46,233 nt of DNA from Longimicrobiales bacterium (GCA_035764935.1 DASTYK010000173.1:1-46233); one strand, 5' to 3'. Positions 35,088 through 44,713 are shown, numbered from the stretch's first letter. Numbers and translations: made by a program. Notes: generated by a model not told the origin, from the letters alone.

Positions 35088-37438
35088 CGTTCCGTCTCGA
35101 CGCTCATCCGGCCGTGCGCGTCCGCACGTACCAGGATCGCCCCGCGCTCATCCGTCCGCAGGACCGCGATCCGGTTACGCTGCAGTCGCGCGAGCACATC
35201 CGGTGCCGGGTGCCCGTAGCGGTTCTGCCGGCCGACGGGGATCAATGCGAGAGATGGCTGCACTGCATCCAGCAGCGCTTCCCCCGTCGAGGTCGTGCTG
35301 CCGTGATGGCCCACCTTCAGCACCTGCGCTCGCAATTCCCCCGCGTACTGCCTGGTGATCCACTGCTCCACCGCAACCGGCGCATCGCCAAGTAACAACG
35401 CGTGAAACGTGCCATAACGGAGCAGTATCACGGCGCTATTATCGTTGGCCCGTTCAGGGGGAGCAAGGCGATCGGCCGGAAAGAGCACTTCCATCTCCAC
35501 GCCATCCATCCGGATGCGCGTTCCCGCGCGAGCGGCGATCAGGCGTGTGCCGCGCCTGCGCGCTGCATCCAGCGTCTGCAGGTACATCCCGCGCGGGTCG
35601 GGCTGCACGGGCTCCAGCAGGGCGTGCACGCTGAGTGCCCGCACGGTTGCCGCGGCCCCGCCGATGTGATCGGCATCCGGATGCGTGATCACCAGCACGC
35701 TGAGAGCATCTGCCTGCCTGCGCTTCAGGTACGGCAGGACGCGTGTGACGCCCGCATCATAGCTCCGGCCGCGTGGTCCTGCGTCGATCAGCGCCCAGCG
35801 ACCGCGCGGCGAGCGGATCGCGATGGCATCGCCCTGCCCGACATCGATCACGTGCAGTTCCAGCGTCGGGCCGGAAATGGCCCGCTCGGCCGCGGGACGC
35901 AGCGCGACAACGAGCACGGCTGCGCACGCCGCACTGAGGCCTGGCAGCAGCAACCCGACAGCACGGTGTCGGAAGCGTGCAGCAGTTGCGCAGCCTCCAT
36001 CTGCGTCTCGTGCGGTGCTCGGCAGTGACCCCGCCCGTTCCGCTGCAAACCATGGCTCGACCGTGCGGAACGCTGCGATCGCGGCCCCACCGGCGAGCAG
36101 CAATGCGTACACGCCGGACGTGCTCGTGAAGCCGTGCCCGCCCGGCACCTGCGCGGCGACCAGAGCGATCTGATCGAGCGTGTGCAGGGTCACGGCAGCG
36201 GCGGGAACGAAGAAGGATGCCAGGGCGTTGCTGGCGTAGGACAGCACGAGGGGCAGCGCCGAAGCGGGCACGGCCATTCCGGTGGCGGGGATGCCCGGCA
36301 GTCCGGCAAGGATCCCGATGGGCGCGAGTGTCCCGAAGTGCAGGCCTGCGATCGGCAGCGTCGTGATGCTTGCGGCCGTTCCGGCGGCAAGCGGGCGCGC
36401 GAACCACGGCGGTGTCCGCTGCAGCACGCGCTCGATCGATGGTGCAAACGCGACGATGCCGGCGACGCCCGCGAACGACAGCTGCGCGCCCACGTCCAGG
36501 ACCACGCCGGGTTGCCACGCGACCAGGAACAATCCGGACGCCGCCAGCACACCGCGCGCGTCGGTAGGTCTCTGCAGCGATCGCCCTGCCGAGAAGAGCA
36601 GGAGCTGAACAGCGGCCCGCGCCGCTGGCGGCGGCGAGCCGAGGAATATGACGTACGCGACCACGCCGACGAGTGCCGCCACCCGTGCCGCGCGTGGCGG
36701 CAGCCGCACGGCCTGGCCAAGCACGAGCAGCACGCCCAGGATGAGCACGACGTGCGAGCCGGAGATCGCGAGCAGGTGCACCATGCCGCTGTCGGCGAAA
36801 CGCTGACGCACGTCGCGCGGCAGCGTTTCGGTTCGCGCAAGCAGCAGTGCCTCGACGAGTGGCGCGTCGCCCCCGTAAAGCGTACGCACCCGCGCCTGCG
36901 CATCGAGCTGCGCACGCTCACGCCATGGGCGCACCGCGATCTCGTCCGCCGCTTCGACCGAGCGCGCGCGCACCATCCCGGCGCGCTCCGGCTGCACTAC
37001 ACTGGCATCGGGCCAGCGCAGCCACGTGCCCTCCACGCGAACGCGTGTGTCCCAGTCGTCCAGCGGCACGCGCAGGTCGACGCGGAGCACGACGCCCCGG
37101 CACGTGACGCCTCCGCCGCGCAGCTCGTCCGCGTGCAGCAGCGCCCGGGCACCGCTGTCCGGCAGTGTCGTGAACCGCCCTGTGACGCGGATGGCCGCCG
37201 CGTCCGGGATGCTCAGCCGGCAGTCACCGGCCGCCTCCTGTGCCGAGCCGCTCCCGAGCGCCACGCCCAGCGCGATGTACAGCGCCAGCACGCAACCGCT
37301 CGTGCGCAGCTGCAGCAGGAGCAGGCACGCGATGACGGAACCGACGATAGCGGCGCTGAAGAGCGGGCCCGGGAGAGTGAGGAACTGCGCCAGGGCGGCG
37401 CCCGCCGCGATCCCGAACGCCGCATGCACGATGGGCAT
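35084..37438 (-). CDS. comEC: ComEC/Rec2 family DNA uptake channel protein
   Basis: ComEC carries transforming DNA across the inner membrane in naturally competent bacteria. The 784-residue protein has N-terminal membrane segments and an extracytoplasmic part (about 1-190). A central competence domain with many hydrophobic helices follows; it contains DSGMVHLLAISGSHVVLILG, the most conserved ComEC segment. A C-terminal metallo-beta-lactamase-like domain starts at about 540 (LHVIDVGQGDAIAI, ITHPDADHIGGA, LKVGHHGSTTST). All three parts are complete. The ATG at 37438 opens MPIVHAAFGIAAGAAL, a plausible first helix. The stop overlaps the next start by 4 nt. No other competence gene is in the window. 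Confidence 0.93.
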   Translation of the reverse strand: MPIVHAAFGIAAGAALAQFLTLPGPLFSAAIVGSVIACLLLLQLRTSGCVLALYIALGVALGSGSAQEAAGDCRLSIPDAAAIRVTGRFTTLPDSGARALLHADELRGGGVTCRGVVLRVDLRVPLDDWDTRVRVEGTWLRWPDASVVQPERAGMVRARSVEAADEIAVRPWRERAQLDAQARVRTLYGGDAPLVEALLLARTETLPRDVRQRFADSGMVHLLAISGSHVVLILGVLLVLGQAVRLPPRAARVAALVGVVAYVIFLGSPPPAARAAVQLLLFSAGRSLQRPTDARGVLAASGLFLVAWQPGVVLDVGAQLSFAGVAGIVAFAPSIERVLQRTPPWFARPLAAGTAASITTLPIAGLHFGTLAPIGILAGLPGIPATGMAVPASALPLVLSYASNALASFFVPAAAVTLHTLDQIALVAAQVPGGHGFTSTSGVYALLLAGGAAIAAFRTVEPWFAAERAGSLPSTARDADGGCATAARFRHRAVGLLLPGLSAACAAVLVVALRPAAERAISGPTLELHVIDVGQGDAIAIRSPRGRWALIDAGPRGRSYDAGVTRVLPYLKRRQADALSVLVITHPDADHIGGAAATVRALSVHALLEPVQPDPRGMYLQTLDAARRRGTRLIAARAGTRIRMDGVEMEVLFPADRLAPPERANDNSAVILLRYGTFHALLLGDAPVAVEQWITRQYAGELRAQVLKVGHHGSTTSTGEALLDAVQPSLALIPVGRQNRYGHPAPDVLARLQRNRIAVLRTDERGAILVRADAHGRMSVETER

Positions 37439-37500
37439 GGCCGCTACGAACGGTTCGCGGCCGGGGCTCAGGAATGGCTGGTCGGGCTAGATCTCCGGTC

Positions 37501-37590
37501 TGTCACGGAGGACACAGAGTGCACCGAGTAAACTTCACGGAGGCGGACTGCGTCGTTTTCACGCAGAGCCGCGGAGGAGCAGAGGCGCAG
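37501..37590. repeat. degenerate CACGGAG / ACACAGAG / ACGCAGAG-type short repeats
   Basis: The spacer between comEC and miaB contains CACGGAGGACACAGAG (37504-37519), TTCACGGAGG (37534-37543), and TTTTCACGCAGAGCCGCGGA followed by GGAGCAGAGGCGCAG (37556-37590). Such A/G-rich near-repeats of CACGGAG and CGCAGAG recur in intergenic DNA of several bacterial phyla. No gene is seen in 37439-37611. Confidence 0.5.
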
Positions 37591-37611
37591 TATTCCTGCG
37601 GTAGACAAGAC

Positions 37612-39186
37612 CTATGCGACGGCAGCAGCCTCGAGGAGCCTGCCACGGAAGGTAGCGCCCGTCGTGGACGTGAGGCGCACGCTCAGGTACTTGCCGATCA
37701 GCGAGGCGCCGCCCGGGAACGCGACCACCTTGTTGCGCTCCGTGCGACCGAGCATGTCGCCGGCGCTCTTTGCCGCGCGCTCGACCAGCACCTCCACGGT
37801 GCTGCCGACCTCCTCACGATTGATCTGCGACTGGATGTCGCGGTGCAGCTCGATCAGCCGCTCCAGGCGCGACTGCGCGACGTCGTCCGGAATGAACTGC
37901 GCCTCGGGCAGGCGCGTTGCCGGTGTGCCGTCGCGCAGCGAGTAGCGGTAGAGGTAGGCGTCGTCGAAGCGGACGGTGCGCATCAGGTCGAGCGTGGCCT
38001 CGTACTCGTCATCCGTTTCGCCAGGAAATGCGACGATGATGTCGGTCGAGAGCGCGATGTCGGGCATCGCGGCGCGCACCATCTCGACCTTGGACAGGAA
38101 CTCGTCGACGGTGTAGCGGCGGACCATGCGCTTGAGCACGCGGTCGCTGCCGGACTGCGCGGGGAGGTGCAGCTGCCGGCAGACGTGCGGCTCGGTCGCC
38201 ATGACTTCGACCAGCTCGGGCGTCACGTCGCGCGGGTGCGGCGACATGAAGCGGACACGGCGGATGCCATCCACGCGTGCGACCTCGCGCAGCAGCCGGG
38301 CGAAGCTCCAGTCGCCGTGCACGTACGAGTTGACGGTCTGGCCGAGCAGCGTGACTTCGGTGATGCCCTGCTCTGCCACGTCGCGGACCTCGCGCAGCAC
38401 CATCGCCGGATCGCGATTCTTTTCGGGACCGCGTACGTACGGCACGATGCAGTAGGTGCAGCGATGATCGCAGCCGCGCTGCACCGAAACCCATGCGCTA
38501 ACGCCTGCGGCGCGGCGGATCGGGATGCCCTCGTAGTGCTCGTCCGCGTCGAACGCGAGGACGGCAACGCGGCCGTCGTCCATGTACTCGGTTGCGGCTG
38601 CATCGAGCACCGGCAGTGCACGACGCGCCCGCTGACCGGGCGCTGAGACACCCAGTGTGCCCGTCGGAAGGGGTTCCCCTGTCTCCTCGGCAACCGCGTC
38701 GTCCGACTCCTGCGAGACAGCAACCGCCCGCGCGCCGCGCTCGCTCTCGCTGCCGATCTCCTCGATCACGGTCGCGAGCGAGCGGTACCCGTCGGGACCC
38801 ATAACCAGGTCCACGTACGGCGCCTTCTCGAGGAGCTGCGTTCCGAGCCGCTGCGCCATGCACCCGGTGACACCGATCACGAGGTCGGGCTTTTCGCGCT
38901 TGAGCCGACTCAGCTCACCGACCCGGCCAATGACACGCTGCTCCGCATGCTCGCGGATAGCGCACGTATTCACGAGCACGACGTCGGCGCCCTCGGGCGA
39001 GTGCGTGATCTCGTAGCCGTGCGCGGCGAGCACGCCCTGCATCAGCTCGCCATCCGACTGGTTCATCTGGCAGCCGTACGTCTCGACGTACGCCTTTCGA
39101 GGCGTACGCTGCGGCGCCGATGGCCGATCGACGCCGGTGAGCTCCGGCGTGGACGTCGTCTGCGATGCGGAAGGACGGATGGTCAT
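37612..39186 (-). CDS. miaB: tRNA-2-methylthio-N6-dimethylallyladenosine synthase
   Basis: MiaB adds a methylthio group to isopentenyl-A37 of tRNAs, using two 4Fe-4S clusters and S-adenosylmethionine. The N-terminal cluster ligands are Cys39 (YGCQMN), Cys75 (VNTCAIRE) and Cys109 (VTGCMAQR). The radical-SAM triad is Cys239, Cys243 and Cys246 (GCDHRCTYC), and a TRAM-like domain ends the protein. At 524 aa it is longer than most MiaB proteins, partly because of an Ala/Glu/Gly-rich insertion at about residues 145-215 between the methylthiotransferase and radical-SAM domains. It follows the outer-membrane barrel gene after 27 nt and closes the alr-cdd run. RimO was ruled out by the sequence around the radical-SAM cluster. 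Confidence 0.93.
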   Translation of the reverse strand: MTIRPSASQTTSTPELTGVDRPSAPQRTPRKAYVETYGCQMNQSDGELMQGVLAAHGYEITHSPEGADVVLVNTCAIREHAEQRVIGRVGELSRLKREKPDLVIGVTGCMAQRLGTQLLEKAPYVDLVMGPDGYRSLATVIEEIGSESERGARAVAVSQESDDAVAEETGEPLPTGTLGVSAPGQRARRALPVLDAAATEYMDDGRVAVLAFDADEHYEGIPIRRAAGVSAWVSVQRGCDHRCTYCIVPYVRGPEKNRDPAMVLREVRDVAEQGITEVTLLGQTVNSYVHGDWSFARLLREVARVDGIRRVRFMSPHPRDVTPELVEVMATEPHVCRQLHLPAQSGSDRVLKRMVRRYTVDEFLSKVEMVRAAMPDIALSTDIIVAFPGETDDEYEATLDLMRTVRFDDAYLYRYSLRDGTPATRLPEAQFIPDDVAQSRLERLIELHRDIQSQINREEVGSTVEVLVERAAKSAGDMLGRTERNKVVAFPGGASLIGKYLSVRLTSTTGATFRGRLLEAAAVA

Positions 39187-39213
39187 GCTGCTGCCTGCGC
39201 TCTGGGGATCGTC

Positions 39214-40398
39214 TCAGCGGCCGAACAGCGACAGCGAGATCGTCACGCGCCAGAAGGACTCCTCGAGGCCGCTCTCGATGGTCGGCGACGCAAAGCCCGA
39301 GCGCGATCCGCGCTCCAGCGTGACGTCCGCTGCCGCGTACGGCTCGCGTGCCGCGTCGGCCAGTCGCATGCCGATGCCCCCGCCGACGGTCCACTCGGTC
39401 GCCTTCTCCTCGTCGGCGAGGTGGTAGGGCAGGTTCGCCCAGGAGCCGCCGATGCGGATCGGGAAGGAGCGCGTCGCGTCGGGCCGGCCGCTCCACTCGA
39501 TGCCGCCACCCACGCGCCAGGTCTCGTCTGCCGTCGCGAGCGGCAGCGCCGCGCCGCCGTCCGCCTCCGCCTCGGCCTCGCTCCACTCGGCGCCCAGCGT
39601 AGCGATCAGCTCGGTGCCGAGCAGGCCGCTCGCGCCGAATGCAACGCGCAACGGCGTGGAGAACGAGCGACTCACGGCGTCGCCCTCCTTGCCTTCCGCC
39701 TCGATGTCACCGCCGAAGGTGGCGCTGGCCGCGAGCCGGAGCGCGGGATCCGGATCCCAGCGCGCGCCCACGGCACCGACGACGCCGCTGTAGTCCCACC
39801 GGATCTGCGTGGTGAACGGGTTGTAGATCGCGGAATCGCCGAACGTGCGATCGACCTGTCGCTCCAGTGAGCCCGTGTGCAGTCCGACCGCAGCACCGAC
39901 GGCAAAGTTGCTGGTCAGCATCACCGCCGCGCTGAGCCGCGCGTGCCCGAGACCGCCGTCGGAGCGCACGACGTCGGTCACGCCGACCTCGCTGTCACCG
40001 ATCATGACGGTGTCCTGCATCTCGATCGACCAGAACTGGTCGTACGACGCGCCGTAGCCGAGTCCGAGCACGACGCGTGAGCCGACGGGCAGCACCGCGT
40101 GCATCAGCGGGAAGCGTGAGCCGGTCACGTTGTCGCTCGCGTCGCCGATGCTGATGTCGGTCATGGTCGGCTGCAGTGCCGCGGTCACGCCGCGGCGCGA
40201 GAAGCCGGCGATCTCCGCCGGGTTGACCATGGACATGTTCAGGCCGAACAGGCCGACACCGACGCCGCCGAGGGCGCGTGTGCGCGCATCGACCGGCTGC
40301 ACCGGCAGTCCGAGGCCGCGCGCCGAGAACAGCGACTGTCCGCGCGCGGGTGCGGCGACGAGCAGCGTCGCCACCAGGATCATGAACGCGCGCTTCAT
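39214..40398 (-). CDS. predicted outer membrane beta-barrel protein (PorV/FadL-like)
   Basis: The 394-residue protein has a signal peptide ([20 protein letters not shown]) and then a pattern of alternating hydrophobic strands rich in Gly and aromatic residues, ending VTISLSLFGR. Early residues RALGGVGVGLFGLNMSMVNP followed by AEIAGF resemble the NPA region of FadL- and PorV-type barrels. No exact family could be assigned. Its ATG overlaps the stop of the preceding lipoprotein gene (ATGA), so the two are probably made together. It could form a channel for hydrophobic compounds or a secretion-linked barrel; both are inference. Confidence 0.75.
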   Translation of the reverse strand: MKRAFMILVATLLVAAPARGQSLFSARGLGLPVQPVDARTRALGGVGVGLFGLNMSMVNPAEIAGFSRRGVTAALQPTMTDISIGDASDNVTGSRFPLMHAVLPVGSRVVLGLGYGASYDQFWSIEMQDTVMIGDSEVGVTDVVRSDGGLGHARLSAAVMLTSNFAVGAAVGLHTGSLERQVDRTFGDSAIYNPFTTQIRWDYSGVVGAVGARWDPDPALRLAASATFGGDIEAEGKEGDAVSRSFSTPLRVAFGASGLLGTELIATLGAEWSEAEAEADGGAALPLATADETWRVGGGIEWSGRPDATRSFPIRIGGSWANLPYHLADEEKATEWTVGGGIGMRLADAAREPYAAADVTLERGSRSGFASPTIESGLEESFWRVTISLSLFGR

Positions 40399-41678
40399 TG
40401 GAGCTGAACCTCCTCGGAGACCGTCAGGACCAGTCGCAGGATGGGATTCGGTTCGAGCGGCACGAAACCGATCGTGCCCAGGGTCACGGCCGGCACGAGC
40501 GCGATGCCGACATTGTTCGCGTCGTCCGGCAGCAGCGAGCGAACCGCACCGGTCACCGGCAGACGCACCGGATCGGCGGACGCGACGTCGTCGAACTCGT
40601 CCGGCTGGATCCAGCGATCGGACGGCACTGCGCTCGCCACACTGCCGAGCAGTGAGCGTGAGAACGGAACGCCCGGCGCCTCGAACAGCGGCACGGCGGC
40701 GAGTCGCACCGAGTCCTCGACCACGAACCCTGCTGGCGGCGCAGCGATCTGGTATTCCAGCGTCGCCAGCGTGATCTCCGCATCGCCCAGGCGAATCGTG
40801 CAGCCCGGGCTCGCGGGGCACGGCACCTCCACGTCGCGCAGGTCGGGCGAAAGGCGGATCAGCGTGCGCCACGCGGGAATGCCGCCGACACGGGGGTCGT
40901 CGGAGCGTGGTTCCAGCTCGGGTGTGAAGATGAACGTCCGCCCCGAGCCCACGCCGGTGACCGTCACCACCGTATCCGCCCGCGACGAGCGCGCGTCCGC
41001 TTCCAGTCCGATCGCGTTGATGCGCATGCGCGCACCGGGGGTTTCCGTCACGAGCATGAAGCCGAGGCGGGCGTTGGCGCTGTCGCGCAGCGCCGCGACG
41101 TCCGCGCCAGCCATCTCGATCAGCAGCGTGTCGCCATCCTCGCGCGACCAGGTCGCCTCGCCGACGCGCGCACCGAGCGAGCCGCCGGGTTGCGCCCACG
41201 GCTCCTGCACGCTGCCGCTGTCGATCCGCATGGTCCACGTGGCACTGCGGGCGTCCCATTCCTCGGCGAGGCGGTACACCGCGAAGGACGCTTCGTCGTG
41301 AGAGCCGCGCAGCGTGTCGACGAGCACCACGAGCCGGCCGCCTTCATACGTCGGCAGCGTGTCCGTCGCGCTCGTGTTGCTGGCCGAGTCGATCACGGTG
41401 ATCGAGCGCGGCAGGGGGGCGAAGCGGGACAGTGCGCGTGCGTCCAGCACGCCGTCGAAATCCTCGGCGACATACTGCGCACCCGCCTGGTACGGTCGGT
41501 TGTAGAGCGCGAACGCACTGTCGAGGACCAGGAACTGTTCCGCCCCGAGCACGACCTCGAAGCTGGTGACCGGCTGCCCCGGCAGCAGCTGCTCGCCGAT
41601 CCCGACGGGGGACTCGGTTCCGCACGCGGCGCTGCCCAGCAGCGCGAACGATGCAAGCAATGACAGCGCGCGCTTCAC
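40395..41678 (-). CDS. predicted lipoprotein of unknown function, paired with the outer membrane barrel
   Basis: The 427-residue product begins [20 protein letters not shown], a lipoprotein signal with lipobox SAAC. The mature part is rich in beta strands and has a regular series of segments ([13 protein letters not shown]-like, [19 protein letters not shown]) suggestive of one or two beta-sandwich domains. I do not recognise the family. The GTG start at 41678 overlaps the cdd stop (GTGA), and the stop overlaps the barrel gene's ATG. A surface lipoprotein beside a barrel, translated in sequence, suggests a physical pair in the outer membrane. Confidence 0.75.
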   Translation of the reverse strand: MKRALSLLASFALLGSAACGTESPVGIGEQLLPGQPVTSFEVVLGAEQFLVLDSAFALYNRPYQAGAQYVAEDFDGVLDARALSRFAPLPRSITVIDSASNTSATDTLPTYEGGRLVVLVDTLRGSHDEASFAVYRLAEEWDARSATWTMRIDSGSVQEPWAQPGGSLGARVGEATWSREDGDTLLIEMAGADVAALRDSANARLGFMLVTETPGARMRINAIGLEADARSSRADTVVTVTGVGSGRTFIFTPELEPRSDDPRVGGIPAWRTLIRLSPDLRDVEVPCPASPGCTIRLGDAEITLATLEYQIAAPPAGFVVEDSVRLAAVPLFEAPGVPFSRSLLGSVASAVPSDRWIQPDEFDDVASADPVRLPVTGAVRSLLPDDANNVGIALVPAVTLGTIGFVPLEPNPILRLVLTVSEEVQLQ

Positions 41679-42070
41679 GCGTCCCTCCCCGGCAGATGGA
41701 AGCTGCCGGGAAGCAGCGCATCCAGTGTCCACGTCGTCCGCGCGCCCGAATCGGCGACGGCCGTGATCTCGAGCTGCGGAGCGAACTCGCTCAGCACCTG
41801 CCGGCAGGCGCCGCACGGCGATACCGGCCCGGGCGCGTCGCTCACCAGCACCATTGCGCGAAATGCGCGCTCCCCCGCCGTCACCGCCGAGGTGAGCGCC
41901 ACGCGCTCTGCACAGATCGTCATTCCGAAAGATGCGTTCTCCACGTTGCAGCCGGTGTAGACCCGACCGCTCTCAGCCTCGAGGGCGCAGCCGACCCTGA
42001 ACTTCGAGTACGGTGCGTATGCGTTCTCGCGTGCGGCACGTGCCGCGGCAAGGAGCTCGTCTGACTTCAT
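41675..42070 (-). CDS. cdd: cytidine deaminase
   Basis: Cdd deaminates cytidine and deoxycytidine to uridine forms in pyrimidine salvage. The 131-residue length is that of the homotetrameric class. Zinc ligands are Cys53 (TICAERV), Cys86 and Cys89 (SPCGACRQ), and Glu55 is the catalytic base. The substrate segment CNVENASFG is present. The ATG overlaps the alr stop (ATGA) and the stop overlaps the lipoprotein GTG. Confidence 0.96.
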   Translation of the reverse strand: MKSDELLAAARAARENAYAPYSKFRVGCALEAESGRVYTGCNVENASFGMTICAERVALTSAVTAGERAFRAMVLVSDAPGPVSPCGACRQVLSEFAPQLEITAVADSGARTTWTLDALLPGSFHLPGRDA

Positions 42071-43194
42071 GTATAACGTTCGAGCCGCGGCAGTCGGGGA
42101 CGCAGCCCCGTCAGGATCTCGTAACTGATCGTGTCCGCCTGGGCCGCGACATCCTCTATCGGTATCGATTCGCCGCCGTCCGAACCGAGCACGGTTGCGA
42201 CGTCGCCCACCTCCACATCGGACACGGACGAGATGTCTACCACCGTCATGTCCATCGAGGTCCGTCCGATGAACGGCACGCGCTGGCCGCGGATGATCGC
42301 CTCCGACCTTCCGGTCAGGCTGCGCGGCCAGCCGTCACCATACCCGAGCGGCAGCGTCGCCCATCGCTCCCAGCCGCGCGCCGTATGCAGCGAGCCGTAC
42401 CCCACCGTGCTTCCCGGCGGCGCGTCCTTGATGCGCACGACCCGCGCATGCACGCTCACCACCGGTCGCGGCGGCTCGAAGCCACTCACGCCAGGCGCGG
42501 GATTCCCGCCGTACAGATAGATGCCGGGGCGCACCGCGTCCGCGGCGAGCTCCGGCCAGCGCATCACTCCCGCACTGTTGCACACGTGGACCAGCAGGTC
42601 CTCACGCGAAAACGGCAGCTGCGCGAGCGCGTCCTGGAAACGCTGCCATTGCGTCATGCTGGACGTCGGATCAACCGCGTCCGCACTGTGCAGGTGCGTG
42701 TAGACGCCGCGCAGCCGCACACCGGTGCCGAGCGCTGCCTGCAGATGGTCCGCCCACGTGCCGACCTCCCGGAAGTCGAAGCCGGCCCGCCCCATCCCGG
42801 TGTCGATCTCGAGGTGCGCATCGAGATCGCCATGCCGCTGCGCGGCCTCCGCCCAGCGTGCGACGCCGCCCGGGTCCGAAAGCGTTGCCGTGAGCCGCGC
42901 AGCCGCCGCCAGCTCCACGGAGTCCGGCGGCAGCGGCGAGAACACGATGACCGGCCGCTCGATGCCGAGTGCGCGGACCTGCGCACCCTCGTTCGCAGTC
43001 GCAACCCCGTACGCCAGCGGCGCCAGTGGCTCCAGCGCCGTCACCACTCGCTCCGCGCCGACACCGTACGAGTCCGCCTTCACCATCGCGATCACGCCGG
43101 CACCGCCGGCGCGGGCGCGCACCGTCTCGAAATTCGCACGCAGCGCGTCCAGATCCACCTCGACCCACGCGCGCGCACGCTCGTTCGCCGCCAT
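42067..43194 (-). CDS. alr: alanine racemase
   Basis: Alr makes D-alanine for peptidoglycan, using PLP. PLP lysine is K39 in [11 protein letters not shown]. The second catalytic residue, Tyr, is in [13 protein letters not shown], and [13 protein letters not shown] is a conserved segment near the active site. Length is 375 aa. The ATG at 43194 ([18 protein letters not shown]) was chosen because the barrel domain begins ten residues later; a GTG one codon upstream is possible. The longer open frame runs into the mazG promoter. It heads alr-cdd-lipoprotein-barrel-miaB and has its own promoter. Confidence 0.95.
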   Translation of the reverse strand: MAANERARAWVEVDLDALRANFETVRARAGGAGVIAMVKADSYGVGAERVVTALEPLAPLAYGVATANEGAQVRALGIERPVIVFSPLPPDSVELAAAARLTATLSDPGGVARWAEAAQRHGDLDAHLEIDTGMGRAGFDFREVGTWADHLQAALGTGVRLRGVYTHLHSADAVDPTSSMTQWQRFQDALAQLPFSREDLLVHVCNSAGVMRWPELAADAVRPGIYLYGGNPAPGVSGFEPPRPVVSVHARVVRIKDAPPGSTVGYGSLHTARGWERWATLPLGYGDGWPRSLTGRSEAIIRGQRVPFIGRTSMDMTVVDISSVSDVEVGDVATVLGSDGGESIPIEDVAAQADTISYEILTGLRPRLPRLERYT

Positions 43195-43253
43195 CACCGC
43201 ACCACAGAAAGAAAGCCGGCCGGGACCACCGTCGTCCCGGAGCAAAGCGGGGG

Positions 43254-43283
43254 AACATAGAGTCCGTCGCGGGCCCGCCGCAA
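43254..43283 (-). promoter_or_regulatory. candidate promoter of the alr operon
   Basis: On the minus strand TTGCGG (43278-43283) and TATGTT (43254-43259) are 18 nt apart. Transcription would start near 43247, leaving about 53 nt of leader, which contains a 7-bp hairpin (CCGGGAC and GTCCCGG, 43220-43240). Confidence 0.5.
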
Positions 43284-43313
43284 CCGCCGACGAGAGCGGG
43301 ACTTGCGGCAGAA

Positions 43314-43322
43314 TGTTAGCTT
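43314..43322 (+). promoter_or_regulatory. candidate extended -10 promoter of mazG, apparently leaderless
   Basis: TGTTAGCTT (43314-43322) is an extended -10 element (TGn followed by TAGCTT). The mazG ATG at 43328 comes 5 nt later and has no ribosome-binding sequence. No -35 hexamer is evident. It overlaps no part of the divergent alr promoter at 43254-43283. Confidence 0.4.
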
Positions 43323-43327
43323 GCCCC

Positions 43328-44101
43328 ATGCCTTTCCAACGATCGCTCGATCTCGTCCGGTTCCTGCGCGCCGGCTGCCCCTGGGACGCCGAGCAGACGC
43401 CCACCTCCCTGCTGCCGTACCTCCTGGAAGAGGCGCACGAGGTGGCTGAAGCCGTTTCCAACGGCGACGATTCCCTGCTCGCAAAGGAGCTGGGCGACCT
43501 GCTCATGAACGTCGCCTTCCAGGCCGTGCTGGCCGAGGAGCGCGGTGCATTCACCGCGGAGGACGTCGTCTCCACGCTGGAGGAGAAGATGCGACGTCGC
43601 CACCCCCACCTCTACGGCCTGGGCCCGCAGCAGGACTGGGAAGCGCTCAAGGCGCAGGAACGAGCCGCCGAGGCCGGCGACGGGCCGACCTCCATCCTCG
43701 CGGGGCTCACCAAGGGCCTCGAGCCCCTTTCCCGCGCGCACCGCATACAGGACAGGGTCGCCAGCGTCGGCTTCGACTGGTCGAGCGCGCATGGCGCCTT
43801 CGAGAAGGTCGCCGAAGAGCTCGAGGAAGTGCGCCAGGCACTCGAGGCGGAGCCGTCACCGGCACTGGAAGAGGAGCTGGGCGATCTGCTGTTCGCCGTC
43901 GTGAACCTGACCCGTCTCTCCGGCGTGCACGCGATGCGGGCGCTGCAGCAGGCCAACCGGAAGTTCACGCGTCGCTTCGAGGCGCTGGAGCAGCTCGCCC
44001 GGGAGCGCGGCGTGCAGCTCGGCGCTGCATCGCTCCAGGAGCTGGACGTGCTCTGGGACGACGTGAAGCGGCAGGAGGCACCGGCGCGCGAAGAACAGTG
44101 A
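43328..44101 (+). CDS. mazG: nucleoside triphosphate pyrophosphohydrolase MazG
   Basis: MazG hydrolyses (deoxy)nucleoside triphosphates, including non-canonical ones, to monophosphates. The 257-residue protein has the standard two tandem MazG domains. The first contains RAGCPWDAEQT and the metal site LLEEAHEVAEAV with ELGDLLMNVAFQ. The second contains KVAEELEEVRQAL and EEELGDLLFAVVNLTRL. HRIQDRVASVGFDW lies between. The ATG at 43328 is 5 nt after an extended -10 box. It is divergent from alr. Confidence 0.95.
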   Translation: MPFQRSLDLVRFLRAGCPWDAEQTPTSLLPYLLEEAHEVAEAVSNGDDSLLAKELGDLLMNVAFQAVLAEERGAFTAEDVVSTLEEKMRRRHPHLYGLGPQQDWEALKAQERAAEAGDGPTSILAGLTKGLEPLSRAHRIQDRVASVGFDWSSAHGAFEKVAEELEEVRQALEAEPSPALEEELGDLLFAVVNLTRLSGVHAMRALQQANRKFTRRFEALEQLARERGVQLGAASLQELDVLWDDVKRQEAPAREEQ

Positions 44102-44160
44102 GCCGGCAAAGGGCACGTGTCGTGCAACCACACGGCGCGCAACCCGAAAGAGGAGATCAC

Positions 44161-44562
44161 ATGCGAACACTCCTGGCATCCGCCCTCGTGCTCGTCGTCG
44201 GCTGTGCATCCGGCCAGTGGGGCAGCTCCGTAGACGGAATCCGGCTGCAGGCGCGCGTCAACCCCGCGGATCCCGGTACCATGATCCTGACCCTGGAGAA
44301 CGGCTCGAGCCAGTCGGTGGGTTACAACCTCTGCAGCAGCAGCATCGAACGCATGGACGGCACATCCTGGACGCGCGTCGAGGAGGACCGCGCATGCACC
44401 ATGGAGCTGCGCATGCTCGAGCCCGGCGGCACGGACCAGTTCACCGTTTCGCTTCCCCCCGGCGCCGAGCCCGGTGAGTACCGCTACACGACCAGCGTGA
44501 ACCGCGACGACACCGGCGACGCACTCACCGTGTCGAGCAACACGTTCCGCATCGGCGGCTGA
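44161..44562 (+). CDS. small lipoprotein with an Ig-like beta-sandwich domain
   Basis: The 133-residue product has a lipoprotein signal (MRTLLASALVLVVGCASG, lipobox VVGC). The mature part reads as one immunoglobulin-like sandwich: MILTLENGSSQSVGYNLCSS, then WTRVEEDRACTMELRML, EPGGTDQFTVSLP, and PPGAEPGEYRYTTSV. Such domains occur in many envelope proteins and in BsuPI-like inhibitors; the function is unknown. Two cysteines in the mature part could form a disulfide. ATG 44161 was chosen because GAGGAG lies just upstream and the signal starts there. It follows mazG by 59 nt on the same strand. Confidence 0.8.
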   Translation: MRTLLASALVLVVGCASGQWGSSVDGIRLQARVNPADPGTMILTLENGSSQSVGYNLCSSSIERMDGTSWTRVEEDRACTMELRMLEPGGTDQFTVSLPPGAEPGEYRYTTSVNRDDTGDALTVSSNTFRIGG

Positions 44563-44632
44563 AGCGACTGAAGCGCCCGCGCCCGCAGGTCGCGCGGCGC
44601 CAGGGAGCCAGCGGTTCGCTGATCAACGAAAC

Positions 44633-44662
44633 GGGCCGGCCGCGACACCGTCGCGCCGGCCC
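44633..44662. terminator. bidirectional hairpin between the Ig-like lipoprotein and asnS
   Basis: GGGCCGGC-CGCGAC pairs with GTCGCG-CCGGCCC over a 3-nt loop, with a single-base bulge. It lies between convergent genes, 71 nt after the lipoprotein stop and about 94 nt beyond the asnS stop. There is no T-run, but the stem is very stable. Confidence 0.6.
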
Positions 44663-44713
44663 TGCTCCCTTGGGCGCCCTGCCCCTGCCCCTGCCCGGGC
44701 CACCATTCGCCCC

